Of a stretch of DNA of 64,000 nucleotides, positions 1 to 8,254 are shown piece after piece (position 1 is the first letter of the stretch; every line of letters starts with the position of its first letter). The notes beneath the pieces are model-generated. The model was not told where the DNA came from. It made no database searches and saw only the letters and a list, made by a program, of their open reading frames with translations. The position numbers and the translations under genes are program-made. Origin of the DNA: Streptomyces sp. A0958 (GTDB lineage: Bacteria; Actinomycetota; Actinomycetes; Streptomycetales; Streptomycetaceae); the NCBI RefSeq assembly GCF_004795035.1, contig NZ_SSBK01000022.1, positions 1 to 64,000 on the forward strand, read 5' to 3'.

Positions 1-167
1 CCAGCGGGCTCACCGTCCGCCGGCGCGGTGGCCGGCCCGCCGCGGCCCGGCCGGGGCCCGAGCCGGTGGTGGAGCCGGGCCGGCCCGCGGTGGCCGCCGC
101 GTGGATGGCGGGCAGCCGCCGCAGCCGGGACAACCAGAACACCCCTCGTACGGACGAAGGACGTTGA
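1..167 (+). CDS. cvnA: CvnA-type sensor histidine kinase, C-terminal end only
   Basis: The reading frame is open from the window edge to a TGA at 165-167, and only about 54 C-terminal residues are visible. They show an Arg-rich stretch (SGLTVRRRGG) and a terminal MAGSRRSRD element. The complete CvnA at 19.2-20.8 kb ends in the same way (GLPRRRSRRG, then a VSGTLRGR element), which supports the assignment. CvnA proteins are membrane-anchored histidine-kinase-like proteins that form a complex with CvnB, CvnC and CvnD. The stop lies 2 nt before cvnB, so the genes are co-transcribed. The kinase domain is outside the window. Confidence 0.75.
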   Translation, partial: SGLTVRRRGGRPAAARPGPEPVVEPGRPAVAAAWMAGSRRSRDNQNTPRTDEGR

Positions 168-169
168 TC

Positions 170-598
170 ATGTCGGACACGCACGCGAACACCTTGGGCT
201 GGCTGCTGGACGAGCAGCTCGGATCGGTGGACGGCGTCCGGTACGCCGTGCTGATGAGCGGCGACGGTCTGCTCAAGGCCCGGACCCGCACCATCAGCCA
301 GGAGGACGGCGAGAAGCTGGCCGCCCTGACCGCCTCGCTGCGGGCCTCGGGCCGCGCGTGGGACGAGTTCACCGGCGGGCAGGGCGTGCGCCAGCAGCTG
401 ATCGAGTCGGTGTCCACGATCGGGCTGACGACCGCGGCCGGGCAGCACACGATGCTCTCGGTGGTCACGACGGGACCGCACGCCGACGTCGGCCTGATCA
501 GCCACCACATGGCCCTGCTCGTCGTCCGCCTCGGCGAGCAGCTCGGTACGAAGGAACGCACACCGGTCCTCCAGCCGGACGGCGGCCCCACCGCATGA
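170..598 (+). CDS. cvnB: Roadblock/LC7-domain protein of conservon 1 (CvnB)
   Basis: A 142-residue roadblock/LC7 protein. The core is typical of CvnB: an N-terminal LGWLLDEQ helix, then GVRYAVLMSGDGLLKA, a long central helix, and the VGLISHHMALLVV strand/helix near residue 110. In conservons CvnB is a small adaptor or regulator thought to work with the CvnD GTPase, much as MglB works with MglA. An in-frame ATG exists at 101, but the start at 170 is preferred because the roadblock fold begins there and it lies directly after the cvnA stop. The 3' end overlaps cvnC by 4 nt (ATGA), so the two are probably translationally coupled. Confidence 0.92.
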   Translation: MSDTHANTLGWLLDEQLGSVDGVRYAVLMSGDGLLKARTRTISQEDGEKLAALTASLRASGRAWDEFTGGQGVRQQLIESVSTIGLTTAAGQHTMLSVVTTGPHADVGLISHHMALLVVRLGEQLGTKERTPVLQPDGGPTA

Positions 599-948
599 GC
601 GGGCCACGGCACGATCCGGACATGGTCAGGCCCTACGTCCGCACGGGCGGGCGGGTCCGCCCGGACCGGGACGTGCGCCTGGAGAGCGTGGTCGTCGCCG
701 CCTCGGGCCCGGCCGGCGAGCTGGGGCCCGACGCGCGGCGGGTGATGAGCCTGTTCGCGGTGGGCCGGGGCGGTCTCGCCGTCGCCGACATCGCCGCCGC
801 GCTGCAACTGCCGCCCTCCACCGTCCGGATCATCGTGTCCTCCCTCATGGACAGCGGCCATCTGGCCAGCCCGGCCGCGGCCGCCGATGATCAGCCGCAA
901 AACGACCTCCTGCAGAAGGTGCTTGATGGACTGCGAGAACTGGTCTGA
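595..948 (+). CDS. cvnC: DUF742 winged-helix protein of conservon 1 (CvnC)
   Basis: A 117-residue DUF742 protein. The conserved MVRPYVRTGGR segment is near the N-terminus, followed by a winged-helix-like region (VADIAAALQLPPSTVRIIVSSL), and the LLQKVLDGLREL ending is the usual CvnC C-terminal signature. CvnC is the third conservon subunit; its biochemical role is not established, but the helix-turn-helix-like segment suggests nucleic-acid or protein binding. It overlaps cvnB by ATGA and overlaps the start of cvnD by 23 nt, the normal compact conservon arrangement. Confidence 0.92.
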   Translation: MSGPRHDPDMVRPYVRTGGRVRPDRDVRLESVVVAASGPAGELGPDARRVMSLFAVGRGGLAVADIAAALQLPPSTVRIIVSSLMDSGHLASPAAAADDQPQNDLLQKVLDGLRELV

Positions 949-1552
949 CTCACCGAACGGCGTCTCGTACGTGCCGTCCACGGTGACCCAGTCCGCCAAG
1001 ATCGTGATCGCCGGCGGTTTCGGCGTCGGCAAGACGACTTTCATCGGCAGCGTCTCGGAGGTCAGGCCGCTGCGGATGGAGGAGCCGATCACCCAGGACA
1101 GCGTCGGGATCGACGATCTGCGCGGTGCGCCGAACAAGACGACGACGACCGTGGGCATGGACTTCGGCCGTATCCACCTGGCCGGCGGCGCCCTCGCCCT
1201 GTACCTGTTCGGGCTGCCCGGGCAGGTCCGCTTCCAGCCCCTGTGGGAGGACCTGGCCCACGGGGCGCTGGGCTGCCTGGTCCTGGCCGACACCCGGAAC
1301 CTGGACGCGAGCCACGAGGCGCTGGGGCTGCTGGAGGACCAGGGCATCCCGTACGCGGTCGCGATCAACGTCTTCCCCGGCGCCCCCGAATACGGCCTCG
1401 CCGAGATCCGCGAGGCCCTTGCCCTGGACCCGACGACGCCGCTGACCACCTGCGACGCGCGGGACCGTACCTCCTGCGTGTACGCCCTGATCACGCTCAC
1501 GGAATACCTCGCCTCGCACCGCGCGGCCCTCTCCCTGGAGCCCACGCCATGA
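926..1552 (+). CDS. cvnD: Ras/Arf-like small GTPase of conservon 1 (CvnD)
   Basis: A 208-residue small GTPase. The P-loop GGFGVGKTT is at about residues 30-38, followed by a threonine-rich switch (NKTTTTVGMDFG) and a G3-like GLPGQVRF. The usual NKxD specificity motif is replaced by AINVFPGAP, which is common in CvnD/MglA-like bacterial GTPases. It is predicted to cycle between GDP and GTP at the membrane under control of the CvnA-CvnB-CvnC complex. The ATG at 926 is chosen because it lies inside the cvnC end, as in conservon 2. The stop overlaps the P450 start by ATGA, which ties this enzyme to the conservon operon. Confidence 0.92.
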   Translation: MDCENWSDSPNGVSYVPSTVTQSAKIVIAGGFGVGKTTFIGSVSEVRPLRMEEPITQDSVGIDDLRGAPNKTTTTVGMDFGRIHLAGGALALYLFGLPGQVRFQPLWEDLAHGALGCLVLADTRNLDASHEALGLLEDQGIPYAVAINVFPGAPEYGLAEIREALALDPTTPLTTCDARDRTSCVYALITLTEYLASHRAALSLEPTP

Positions 1553-2760
1553 CCTCGCCCAGCAGCACCGCGCCACCGGCCCCGGCGGGCCGGGTCGCCC
1601 TGTACGACCCCGGGTTCGCCGCCGACCCGCACGCCGCGTACGAGCGGATGCGGGCGACGTACGGACCCCTGGTGCCCGTCGAACTGTCCCCGGGCGTGCC
1701 GGCCACGCTGGTGATCGGCTACTTCCAGGCCCGGCGCATCCTCAACGACCCGCTCTACTTCCCGCACGACCCTCGTGTCTGGCAGGAGCAGGTACCGGCC
1801 ACCTGCCCGGTGCGGCCGATGATGGAGTGGCGGCCCAACGCCCTGCGCAGCGGCGGCACCGCGCACGCCCGCTACCGGGCCGCCAACACCACCGCCATCG
1901 ACGCCGTCGACCAGCACGAGCTGCGGGCCCGGGTGGAGAAGCTGGCGGAGAGCGCCATCGGGGACTTCATCAACGCGGGCAGCGCCGATCTGCTCACCCA
2001 GTACGCCTGGCCGATCGCCTTCCGCATCCTGAGCTCCCTGCTCGGCTGCCCGGACGAGATCGGGGCGCGCATCGCCGACGGGATGTCGCGCATCTTCGAG
2101 GCCACCGACGCCCAGCGCGGCAACGAGATCCTCGGCCAGGCCGTCGTCGACCTCGTGGCCCTGCGCCAGCGCCACCCCGCCGACGACATCACCTCCCGGC
2201 TCCTCTCCCACCCGGCGCAGCTGACGGACGAGGAGATGGGGCACCAGCTGGTCACGCTGTACGGCGCCGGGATCGAGCCGCTGACCAACCTCATCGCCAA
2301 CACCCAGCTGAAGATCCTCACCGACGAGGAGTTCTCCGCCGGGCTGCACGCGGGGCACTCCACCGTGCGGGACGCGCTCGACACCGTCCTGTACACGGAC
2401 CCGCCGCTCGCGAACTACTGCGTCACCTATCCGCCGTACCCGGCGGACATCGACGGTGTGGTGCTCCCGGCCCACCAGCCGGTCGTCATCTCCATGTCCG
2501 CCTGCAACAACGACCCGCAGATCGCGCAGGCCGCAGGCGGCATCGCGGGCAACCGCGCCCACCTGGCCTGGAGCATCGGCCCGCACAGTTGCCCGGCCCG
2601 GTCCCACGCGTACCTCATCGCGGAGACCGCGGTCACCTATCTGCTCGACGCCCTGCCCGAGATGGACCTCGCCGTCCCGGCCGCCGAACTGCGCTGGCGG
2701 CCGGGCCCCTTCCACCGCGCGCTGGAATCCCTTCCCATCGTCTTCACCGCCTCCCACTGA
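1549..2760 (+). CDS. CYP157-like cytochrome P450 (CvnE) without ExxR motif
   Basis: A 403-residue P450 of the conservon-associated CYP157 type. The heme-ligand loop is WSIGPHSCPAR, with the cysteine near residue 348. The I-helix site reads GAGIEPLTN instead of the usual A/G-G-x-E/D-T. In the K-helix the normally invariant ExxR is absent: the region reads DALDTVLYTDPP. Published work on CYP157 enzymes reports loss of ExxR as a family trait, so this is not simple decay. Substrate and activity are unknown. ATGA overlap with cvnD and the CYP154-like gene 11 nt downstream match the known CYP157-CYP154 pairing in conservons. Confidence 0.88.
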   Translation: MTSPSSTAPPAPAGRVALYDPGFAADPHAAYERMRATYGPLVPVELSPGVPATLVIGYFQARRILNDPLYFPHDPRVWQEQVPATCPVRPMMEWRPNALRSGGTAHARYRAANTTAIDAVDQHELRARVEKLAESAIGDFINAGSADLLTQYAWPIAFRILSSLLGCPDEIGARIADGMSRIFEATDAQRGNEILGQAVVDLVALRQRHPADDITSRLLSHPAQLTDEEMGHQLVTLYGAGIEPLTNLIANTQLKILTDEEFSAGLHAGHSTVRDALDTVLYTDPPLANYCVTYPPYPADIDGVVLPAHQPVVISMSACNNDPQIAQAAGGIAGNRAHLAWSIGPHSCPARSHAYLIAETAVTYLLDALPEMDLAVPAAELRWRPGPFHRALESLPIVFTASH

Positions 2761-2771
2761 AGGAAGCCACC

Positions 2772-4004
2772 ATGCCCGAGCAGTCGATCCTCGTCCTTGA
2801 CCCCGCCGGTGCCGACCGCCACGCCGAGTACCGGACGCTGCGCGAACGCGGCCCCGCCACCCGCGTGGACGTCCTCGGGGTGACCGCCTGGTCCGTCACC
2901 GACCCGGCCCTCCTCAAGGAGCTCCTGACCAGCTCGCAGGTCTCCAAGGACGCCCGCGCCCACTGGCCGGCCTTCGCCGAGACGGTGGCCACCTGGCCGC
3001 TCGCCCTGTGGGTCGCCGTGAACAACATGTTCACCGCGTACGGTGGCGACCACCGCCGGCTGCGCCGGATGATAGCCCCGGCGTTCAGTGCCCGCCGCAT
3101 CCAGGACCTGCGCATCTCCGTCGAGAAGGTCGTCTCCGAACTCCTCGACGGCCTCGAACCGCAGCCGGCCGGGGAGCCGGTCGACCTGCGCACGCACCTC
3201 GCCTACCCGCTGCCGATAGCGGTGATCGGCCGCCTCATGGGCGTCCCGGACGACCAGCTCGACGGCTTCCGCTCCGTCGTCGACGGCGTCTTCGACACCA
3301 CCCTCACCGTCGAGCAGGCCACCGCCAACACGGCCGGTCTGTACGAGGCGCTCAACCAGCTCATCGCCTCCAAGCGCGCCCAGCCCGGCGACGACATGAC
3401 CTCCCTCCTGCTCGCCACCCGCGACGAGGAGGGCGACGGCGGCAGCCTCACCGACGAGGAACTGCGCGACACCCTGCTCCTGATGATCTCCGCCGGTTAC
3501 GACACCACCGTCAACGTGATCGACCAGGCCATCACGGCCCTGCTGACCCGCCCCGAGCAGCTCGCCCACCTGCGCGCCGGCCGCGCCGACTGGAACGACG
3601 TGGTCGAGGAGACCCTGCGCCACGAGCCCGCCGTCAAGCACATCCCCCTGCGCTACGCGCTCTCCGACATACCCCTGCCGGACGGACAGACGATCGCCAA
3701 GGGCGAGGCGATCCTCGCCTCCTACGCCGCCGCCAACCGCCACCCCGACTGGCACGGCGCCACCGCCGACGACTTCGACCTCACCCGCCCCGCCAAGGAC
3801 CACCTGGCCTTCGGCCACGGCGTCCACTTCTGCCTCGGCGCCCCGCTCGCCCGCCTGGAGGTCGCCACCGCCCTCCAGCAGCTCTTCGAACGCTTCCCCG
3901 ACATCGAACTCGCCGTCCCCGCCGCCGACCTGCTCCCCCTCCCCTCCCTGATCAGCAACGGCCACCAGGCCCTCCCGGTCCGCCTCCGCCCGTCCGCCGG
4001 CTGA
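2772..4004 (+). CDS. CYP154-like cytochrome P450
   Basis: A 410-residue canonical P450. The I-helix has SAGYDTTVN, the K-helix has EETLRHEP (intact ExxR), and the heme loop is FGHGVHFCLGAPLARLE with the cysteine at about residue 354. It is expected to hydroxylate a small hydrophobic substrate using ferredoxin and a ferredoxin reductase encoded elsewhere; several CYP154 enzymes act on steroids or polyketides. An AAGGAAG ribosome site precedes the ATG at 2772. It directly follows the CYP157-like gene, so the two P450s are probably co-expressed with the conservon. Family placement rests on sequence feel and context, not on a measured identity. Confidence 0.88.
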   Translation: MPEQSILVLDPAGADRHAEYRTLRERGPATRVDVLGVTAWSVTDPALLKELLTSSQVSKDARAHWPAFAETVATWPLALWVAVNNMFTAYGGDHRRLRRMIAPAFSARRIQDLRISVEKVVSELLDGLEPQPAGEPVDLRTHLAYPLPIAVIGRLMGVPDDQLDGFRSVVDGVFDTTLTVEQATANTAGLYEALNQLIASKRAQPGDDMTSLLLATRDEEGDGGSLTDEELRDTLLLMISAGYDTTVNVIDQAITALLTRPEQLAHLRAGRADWNDVVEETLRHEPAVKHIPLRYALSDIPLPDGQTIAKGEAILASYAAANRHPDWHGATADDFDLTRPAKDHLAFGHGVHFCLGAPLARLEVATALQQLFERFPDIELAVPAADLLPLPSLISNGHQALPVRLRPSAG

Positions 4005-4037
4005 CCGGACGCCCCGCCCCGCCGCGGCTGCCTCCGG

Positions 4038-4259
4038 TCAGTCGGGCGGGGCGGCGCCCGGGGGCTTCGTGTGTCGCCGGTGGCTGGTGTCGCACCAGGG
4101 GTACATCCGGCTGCGGCGGCAGGTGCAGACGGCGACGACGAACCGGTCGGACGTGGCGATCGTGCCGTCCTCCCGGACGATCTCGACGGGCCCTTCGACG
4201 AGCACCGGGCCGTTGCGTTCGACGGTCAGGCGCCGGGGACGGTCAGCTTCGTTCGGCAC
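4038..4259 (-). CDS. CDGSH-type iron-sulfur protein
   Basis: A 73-residue protein with a single CDGSH-type cluster motif near its C-terminal half: CTCRRSRMYPWCDTSH, i.e. C-x-C-x2-S-x3-P-x-C-D-x-S-H. Three cysteines and the histidine would ligate a redox-active [2Fe-2S] cluster, as in mitoNEET-like proteins. The preceding EGPVEIVREDGT strand is also typical. There is no membrane segment, so it is probably cytosolic. It overlaps the 3' end of the upstream methyltransferase gene by 17 nt, so the two are one operon. From memory, Streptomyces often place this pair beside an iron-containing redox enzyme; that partner is absent here. Confidence 0.87.
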   Translation of the reverse strand: MPNEADRPRRLTVERNGPVLVEGPVEIVREDGTIATSDRFVVAVCTCRRSRMYPWCDTSHRRHTKPPGAAPPD

Positions 4260-4929
4260 GGACGACCACCAGTTCCTCCGCGTCCTCGTCGGCCCCGATC
4301 AGCCCCTGTGCGCGGAGCCAGGGCAGCCGCTGGGTCATGACCGGCCCGAACGGTACGAGGGCGCGGCTCGTCACCGTGGAGCGCAGGCCGTTCGCGGTGA
4401 GCCGTGCCAGCGTCTCCTCGACATCGCACAGGCCCGAGTGGACGAGGAGCAGTACGCCGTTCGGCCGGAGCAGGCCGGGGGCGTGGGCGCAGATGCGGTC
4501 CAGGGCCTGGCGTCCGCACAGTCCGGCGTCCCAGGCGACCTGGGGGCCGTGGCTGCGGGAGCGGCGTGCGTGGGGCGTCGGCACGTACGGCGGGTTGCTC
4601 ACCACCACGTCGAAGCTCTGCGCGGCGACGGGTCCGGTGAGGTCGCCGCGCAGTACCCGGACGCGGTGTCCGGCGCGGGCGGCGTTCATGCGGGCCGTCA
4701 TCACGGCGCGCAGCGAGATGTCGATCGCACAGACCCGGGCCCCCTTCCGCGCGGCCTGCAGGGCGAGGGCGCCGCTTCCGGTACAGACGTCGAGGACGTC
4801 CATGTCCGGGGTGAGCCCTTCGGCGTGCAGTGCCTGCGCCAGCAGGTAGGTGTCGGCCTGCGGTGCGTAGACCCCGGGCAGGGTCCACAGCCTTCCCAGG
4901 TCGACGGGCGGTGCTGCGGCTGTCGTCAT
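4243..4929 (-). CDS. HemK2/MTQ2-like class I SAM methyltransferase
   Basis: A 228-residue SAM-dependent methyltransferase. Motif I is LDVCTGSGALALQAA near residue 45, an acidic residue follows in CAIDIS, and the catalytic SNPPYVP (NPPY, typical of N-methylation of glutamine or adenine) is near residue 110. In the HemK2/MTQ2 family the best-known members methylate release-factor glutamine, but the small Streptomyces paralogs next to CDGSH proteins have no demonstrated substrate. The protein is short and lacks an extra N-terminal domain such as that of PrmC. It is co-transcribed with the CDGSH gene and faces away from the SDR gene at 5.2 kb. Confidence 0.85.
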   Translation of the reverse strand: MTTAAAPPVDLGRLWTLPGVYAPQADTYLLAQALHAEGLTPDMDVLDVCTGSGALALQAARKGARVCAIDISLRAVMTARMNAARAGHRVRVLRGDLTGPVAAQSFDVVVSNPPYVPTPHARRSRSHGPQVAWDAGLCGRQALDRICAHAPGLLRPNGVLLLVHSGLCDVEETLARLTANGLRSTVTSRALVPFGPVMTQRLPWLRAQGLIGADEDAEELVVVRAERS

Positions 4930-5199
4930 CCGAATCCTCCATGAGGGTACGAACGCGTACGGACACGTACGGGGCAGGCGGGTCCTCGCTCCTCACCGGC
5001 GCGTGCTCACCCCGTCCAGAGTGAACGGACCCACCGCCCGCCGCGACTCGAACGGCGGTCCCCCGCCTCCTGCCCCGGGTCCTCCACCGCATGCCCCGGG
5101 CGGGCGGCGGGCGCTCCCGGCGCGCACATCCGGCCCCCGCGGGTGACCATGACCGGTACGAGGGCGGCCCCTGGCCCTCCCGCACCGCGAAGGAGTCCC

Positions 5200-6072
5200 G
5201 TGACTGACCGGAAGCAGCTGCTGAACGGCCGCACGGCCGTGGTGACCGGCGGGGCGCGCGGCCTCGGAGAGGCCGTGGCCCGGGAGCTGGCCGCCCGGGG
5301 CGTGCGCGTGGCCCTGCTCGGCCTGGAGGAGGACGCGCTCGCCCGGGTGGCCGCCACGCTCCCCACGCCGTCCGCCCACTGGCACGTCGACGTCACCGAC
5401 GACGGGGCGATGGCCCGCGCCGCCGAGGAGGTACGCCGCACTCTCGGCCCCGTGTCGGTCGTCGTCGCCAACGCGGGCGTGGCCGAGGGCGGCCCGTTCA
5501 CCGAATCCGACCCGGCGAGCTGGCGGCGCGTGATCGAGGTCAACCTCGTCGGCAGCGCGGTCACCGCGCGGGTGTTCCTGCCGCAGCTCCTGGACACCCG
5601 GGGGCACTACCTCCAGGTCGCTTCGCTGGCCTCCATCGGGGCCGCGCCGATGATGAGCGCGTACTGCGCCTCCAAGGCGGGCGTGGAGGCCCTTTCCCAC
5701 TCCCTGCGGGCGGAGCTCGCCCCGCGCGGCGTCAGCGTGGGCATCGCGTACCTGAACTGGATCGACACCGACATGATCCGCGACGCCGACCAGTACCCGG
5801 TGCTCCGCGAGCTCCGGGCACACATGCCGCCACCGGCCCGTAGGACCTGCCCCGCCCCTCATGCGGCCCGACGCCTGGTGGCCGCGATCGAGCGGCGTTC
5901 CCCGTCGGTGTACGTCCCGGGGTGGCTGCGCGGCGTGCAGGCGGTACGGGCCGCGCTGCCGGGGGTGGTCTCCCTGGCGACCCGCAAGGAGCTGACGCGC
6001 TCGCAGTTCACGGCCACGGGCCTGCTCGGCGCCGGCGGCCGGGCGGCGCAGAAGCCGGCGCGGAGGCCCTGA
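5200..6072 (+). CDS. SDR-family oxidoreductase
   Basis: A 290-residue classical short-chain dehydrogenase. The cofactor motif TGGARGLG is near residue 17, NAGV near residue 90, the catalytic serine lies in VASLASIG, and the YCASK catalytic Tyr/Lys is near residue 155. A C-terminal extension of about 70 residues (YVPGWLRG, then SLATRKELTRSQ) resembles SDRs that act on bulky hydrophobic or membrane-associated substrates. The GTG at 5200 is preferred over an ATG at 5143 because an AAGGAG site lies 6 nt before it and the Rossmann fold begins soon after. It sits in a redox cluster with a flavoenzyme and an SRPBCC protein; the substrate is unknown. Confidence 0.87.
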   Translation: MTDRKQLLNGRTAVVTGGARGLGEAVARELAARGVRVALLGLEEDALARVAATLPTPSAHWHVDVTDDGAMARAAEEVRRTLGPVSVVVANAGVAEGGPFTESDPASWRRVIEVNLVGSAVTARVFLPQLLDTRGHYLQVASLASIGAAPMMSAYCASKAGVEALSHSLRAELAPRGVSVGIAYLNWIDTDMIRDADQYPVLRELRAHMPPPARRTCPAPHAARRLVAAIERRSPSVYVPGWLRGVQAVRAALPGVVSLATRKELTRSQFTATGLLGAGGRAAQKPARRP

Positions 6073-6115
6073 CCGGCCCGGCGGCGGAGGGCGAGGGCGC
6101 GGCCGCCTCAGCGTG

Positions 6116-6645
6116 CCGTCCGTGCGAGGGCGGGAGTCCGGCCCTCGTCGGCGCTTCCGTCCGGGCCAGGGTCTGCGGTCCGGCCCGCGTCAGCGCTTCC
6201 GTCCGGGCAAGGGCCTGCGGTCCGGCCCGCCTCAGCGCCCCCGTCCGGGCAAGGGGCCGGGGTTCGGGCGTGCCAGCACCCCCGTCCGGGCAAGGGCCTG
6301 AGGTCCGGCCCGCCTCAGCGCCCCCGTCCGGGCAAGGGCCTGCGGTCCGGGCCGCGTCAGCGCTCCCGTCCGTGCGAGGGCCTGCGGTCCGGCCCGCCTC
6401 AGCGCCCCCGTCCGGGCAAGGGCCTGGGGTCCGGCCGCCTCAGCGCCCGCGTCCGGGCAAGGGCCGGGGTTCGGGCGTGCCAGCGCCCCCGTCCGGGCAA
6501 GGGCCTGAGGTCCGGCCCGCCTCAGCGCCCCCGTCCGGGCAAGGGCCTGCGGTCCGGCCGCGTCAGCGCCCCCGTCCGGGCAAGGGCCTGAGGTCCGGCC
6601 CGCCTCAGCGCCCCCGTCCGGGCGACGGGCTGGGGTCCGGGCGCA
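6116..6645. repeat. GC-rich minisatellite, about 13 units of 41-42 bp
   Basis: Tandem units share the core CCGTCCGGGCAAGGGCCTG followed by a GGTCCGGCCCGCCTCAGCG-like half. About thirteen copies run without a break. Most are 41-42 bp, and two copies (near 6250 and 6460) carry the variant GGCCGGGGTTCGGGCGTGCCAGC. A degenerate half-copy is visible before 6116. The array fills the space between the convergent SDR and flavoenzyme genes; the last unit lies within the 3' end of the flavoenzyme gene and supplies its stop codon. No protein-coding role is apparent. The similarity and length variation of the units suggest slippage or unequal exchange. Confidence 0.88.
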
Positions 6646-8212
6646 AGGTGCGCGCGATGGCGCCCCGGCGCAGCGCGGCGCGGGCGGCGTTGGCGCCGGG
6701 GGCGCCGTGCACTCCGCCGCCCGGGTGCGCGGAGGCGGAGGCGAGGTACAGCCCCTTCACCGGGGTTTCCGGCCTGCCGGTGCCCGGCGTCGGGCGGAAC
6801 ACCAGTTGCTGATGCGCGGCCGCGGTACCGCCGTTGATCGCACCGTCGGGCAGGTTGGCGTCCATGGATTCGATGGTGGGGGGCGCCAGGACGCGACGGG
6901 CGGTGATGCGGGAGCGGAAGCCGGGAGCCCAGCGCTCGACCTCCCTCTCCATGCGGTCGGCCATGGCTTCCTGCTCGCCCCGGTCCCACCGCCCGGTCAG
7001 GCCGCCCTCCCCCGCGTCGCCCTTGATGCGGTGCGGGACATGGGTGTACGCCCACGCGGCTTCGGTGCCGGCCGGTGAGCGCGTGGCGTCGGCGGTGGTC
7101 ATCTGGCCGAAGAGGAGGAACGGGCGGTCGGGCACTTGCCCCATGGCGATCTGCGCCGCGAACCGGGTGAGGCCGTCGACGCCCTCGGCCAGGTGCACGG
7201 TGCCCGCCGTGGTCGCCGCGCCCGCGGTCCACGGCACCGGGCCGTTCAGCGCCCAGTCGACCTTGAACGTAGCGAAGTCCCACTGGAAGCGGCGCAGGTC
7301 GCTCAGCAGCCGGTCGGGCAGGTGCCGGGCGTCGACCAGTCCGCCGTAGAGCGCCGGCGCGGACACATCGGCGAGCACGGCGCGGGACGCGGGGACGGCC
7401 TCGCCCTTCGCGGTGCGTACGCCGACGGCGCGTCCGCCGCGTACGACGATCTCGGTCACGCGCTCACCGCAGCGGACGACGCCGCCGTGCCGCTCCAGCC
7501 GGCGCACCAGCGCCGCCGTGAGGGCTCCGGCACCCCCGACCGGCACCGGGAACCCGTAGGTCTGGCCGAGCATGGACATCAGCCAGCCGAAGCCGCCGCT
7601 GCCCGCCGCTTCGGGGCCGAGGTCGGCGTGCAGCGCGCTGCCGGCGAGCAGGAGCCTGGCCGCCTCGCCGCCGAACCGTTCCTCGCCCAGGCGGCGCACG
7701 GGCAGCAGCAGGGTCCGCGCCAGCCGCAGGCCGTCGGCCACCCGGAGCCGGGCGGCGAGGCGGGCGGCGGAGCGCACCGGCGGGAACGGGGTGAACAGGG
7801 CGCCCAGCAGGTCGCGCCGCACCCGGTCCCAGGTGGCGCACAGTTCCAGCCAGGCCGCCCCGTCGCCCTCGGCGAACGCGTCGAGACCCGCCGCCGTGTC
7901 CCGCGCCCGGCCTTCGAGGACCGCGCACCGGCCGTCCGGCAGCGGGTGCGCCAGGACGCGGGGGGCGCGGGACCAGCGCAGCCCCTCCTCCTGGAGGTCG
8001 AGGCCGCCGAGGACCGGCGAGGCCGCCGCGAGCGGGTAGAAGGAGCTGAACAGGTCGTTGACGTAGTCGGGGTGCACACCGCGGTCGCTGCGGACCGCAC
8101 CGCCGGGCTCCGGCTGGGCCTCCAGGACCTCCACGCTCCACCCCGCCGCGGCAAGCAGGTTCGCCGCGACGAGGCCGTTGGGGCCTGCGCCGATGACCAC
8201 CGCGTCCGGCAT
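6605..8212 (-). CDS. Phytoene-desaturase-like FAD oxidoreductase
   Basis: A 535-residue flavoprotein of the phytoene desaturase/amine oxidase type. The N-terminal dinucleotide motif is VVIGAGPNGLVAANLLA, followed by EAQPEPGGAVRS. A C-terminal FAD segment (PVKGLYLASASAHPGGGVHG, then GANAARAAL) closes the fold. Such enzymes oxidise or isomerise lipophilic polyenes or related compounds; the substrate here is not known. The ATG at 8212 has a GGAGG five bases upstream and is preferred over the ATG at 8224. The last dozen residues (about DPSPSPGRGR) and the stop codon are encoded by the minisatellite, so the C-terminal tail was set by the repeat. Confidence 0.87.
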   Translation of the reverse strand: MPDAVVIGAGPNGLVAANLLAAAGWSVEVLEAQPEPGGAVRSDRGVHPDYVNDLFSSFYPLAAASPVLGGLDLQEEGLRWSRAPRVLAHPLPDGRCAVLEGRARDTAAGLDAFAEGDGAAWLELCATWDRVRRDLLGALFTPFPPVRSAARLAARLRVADGLRLARTLLLPVRRLGEERFGGEAARLLLAGSALHADLGPEAAGSGGFGWLMSMLGQTYGFPVPVGGAGALTAALVRRLERHGGVVRCGERVTEIVVRGGRAVGVRTAKGEAVPASRAVLADVSAPALYGGLVDARHLPDRLLSDLRRFQWDFATFKVDWALNGPVPWTAGAATTAGTVHLAEGVDGLTRFAAQIAMGQVPDRPFLLFGQMTTADATRSPAGTEAAWAYTHVPHRIKGDAGEGGLTGRWDRGEQEAMADRMEREVERWAPGFRSRITARRVLAPPTIESMDANLPDGAINGGTAAAHQQLVFRPTPGTGRPETPVKGLYLASASAHPGGGVHGAPGANAARAALRRGAIARTLRPDPSPSPGRGR

Positions 8213-8254
8213 CGATGCCTCCATCTCTTCGCGGCCGAAGGGTGACCGGCGCGG

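Noticed and set aside
10-2757. Very long minus-strand frame opposite the first conservon
   Set aside because: It mirrors five real plus-strand genes and has a Gly/Val/Arg composition typical of antisense frames.
6116-6645. CRISPR array
   Set aside because: The units are contiguous and GC-rich with no unique spacers, and there are no cas genes nearby.
5922-6812. Open frame of 296 codons through the minisatellite, plus strand
   Set aside because: It translates repeat DNA, overlaps the flavoenzyme gene and has no domain or ribosome site.
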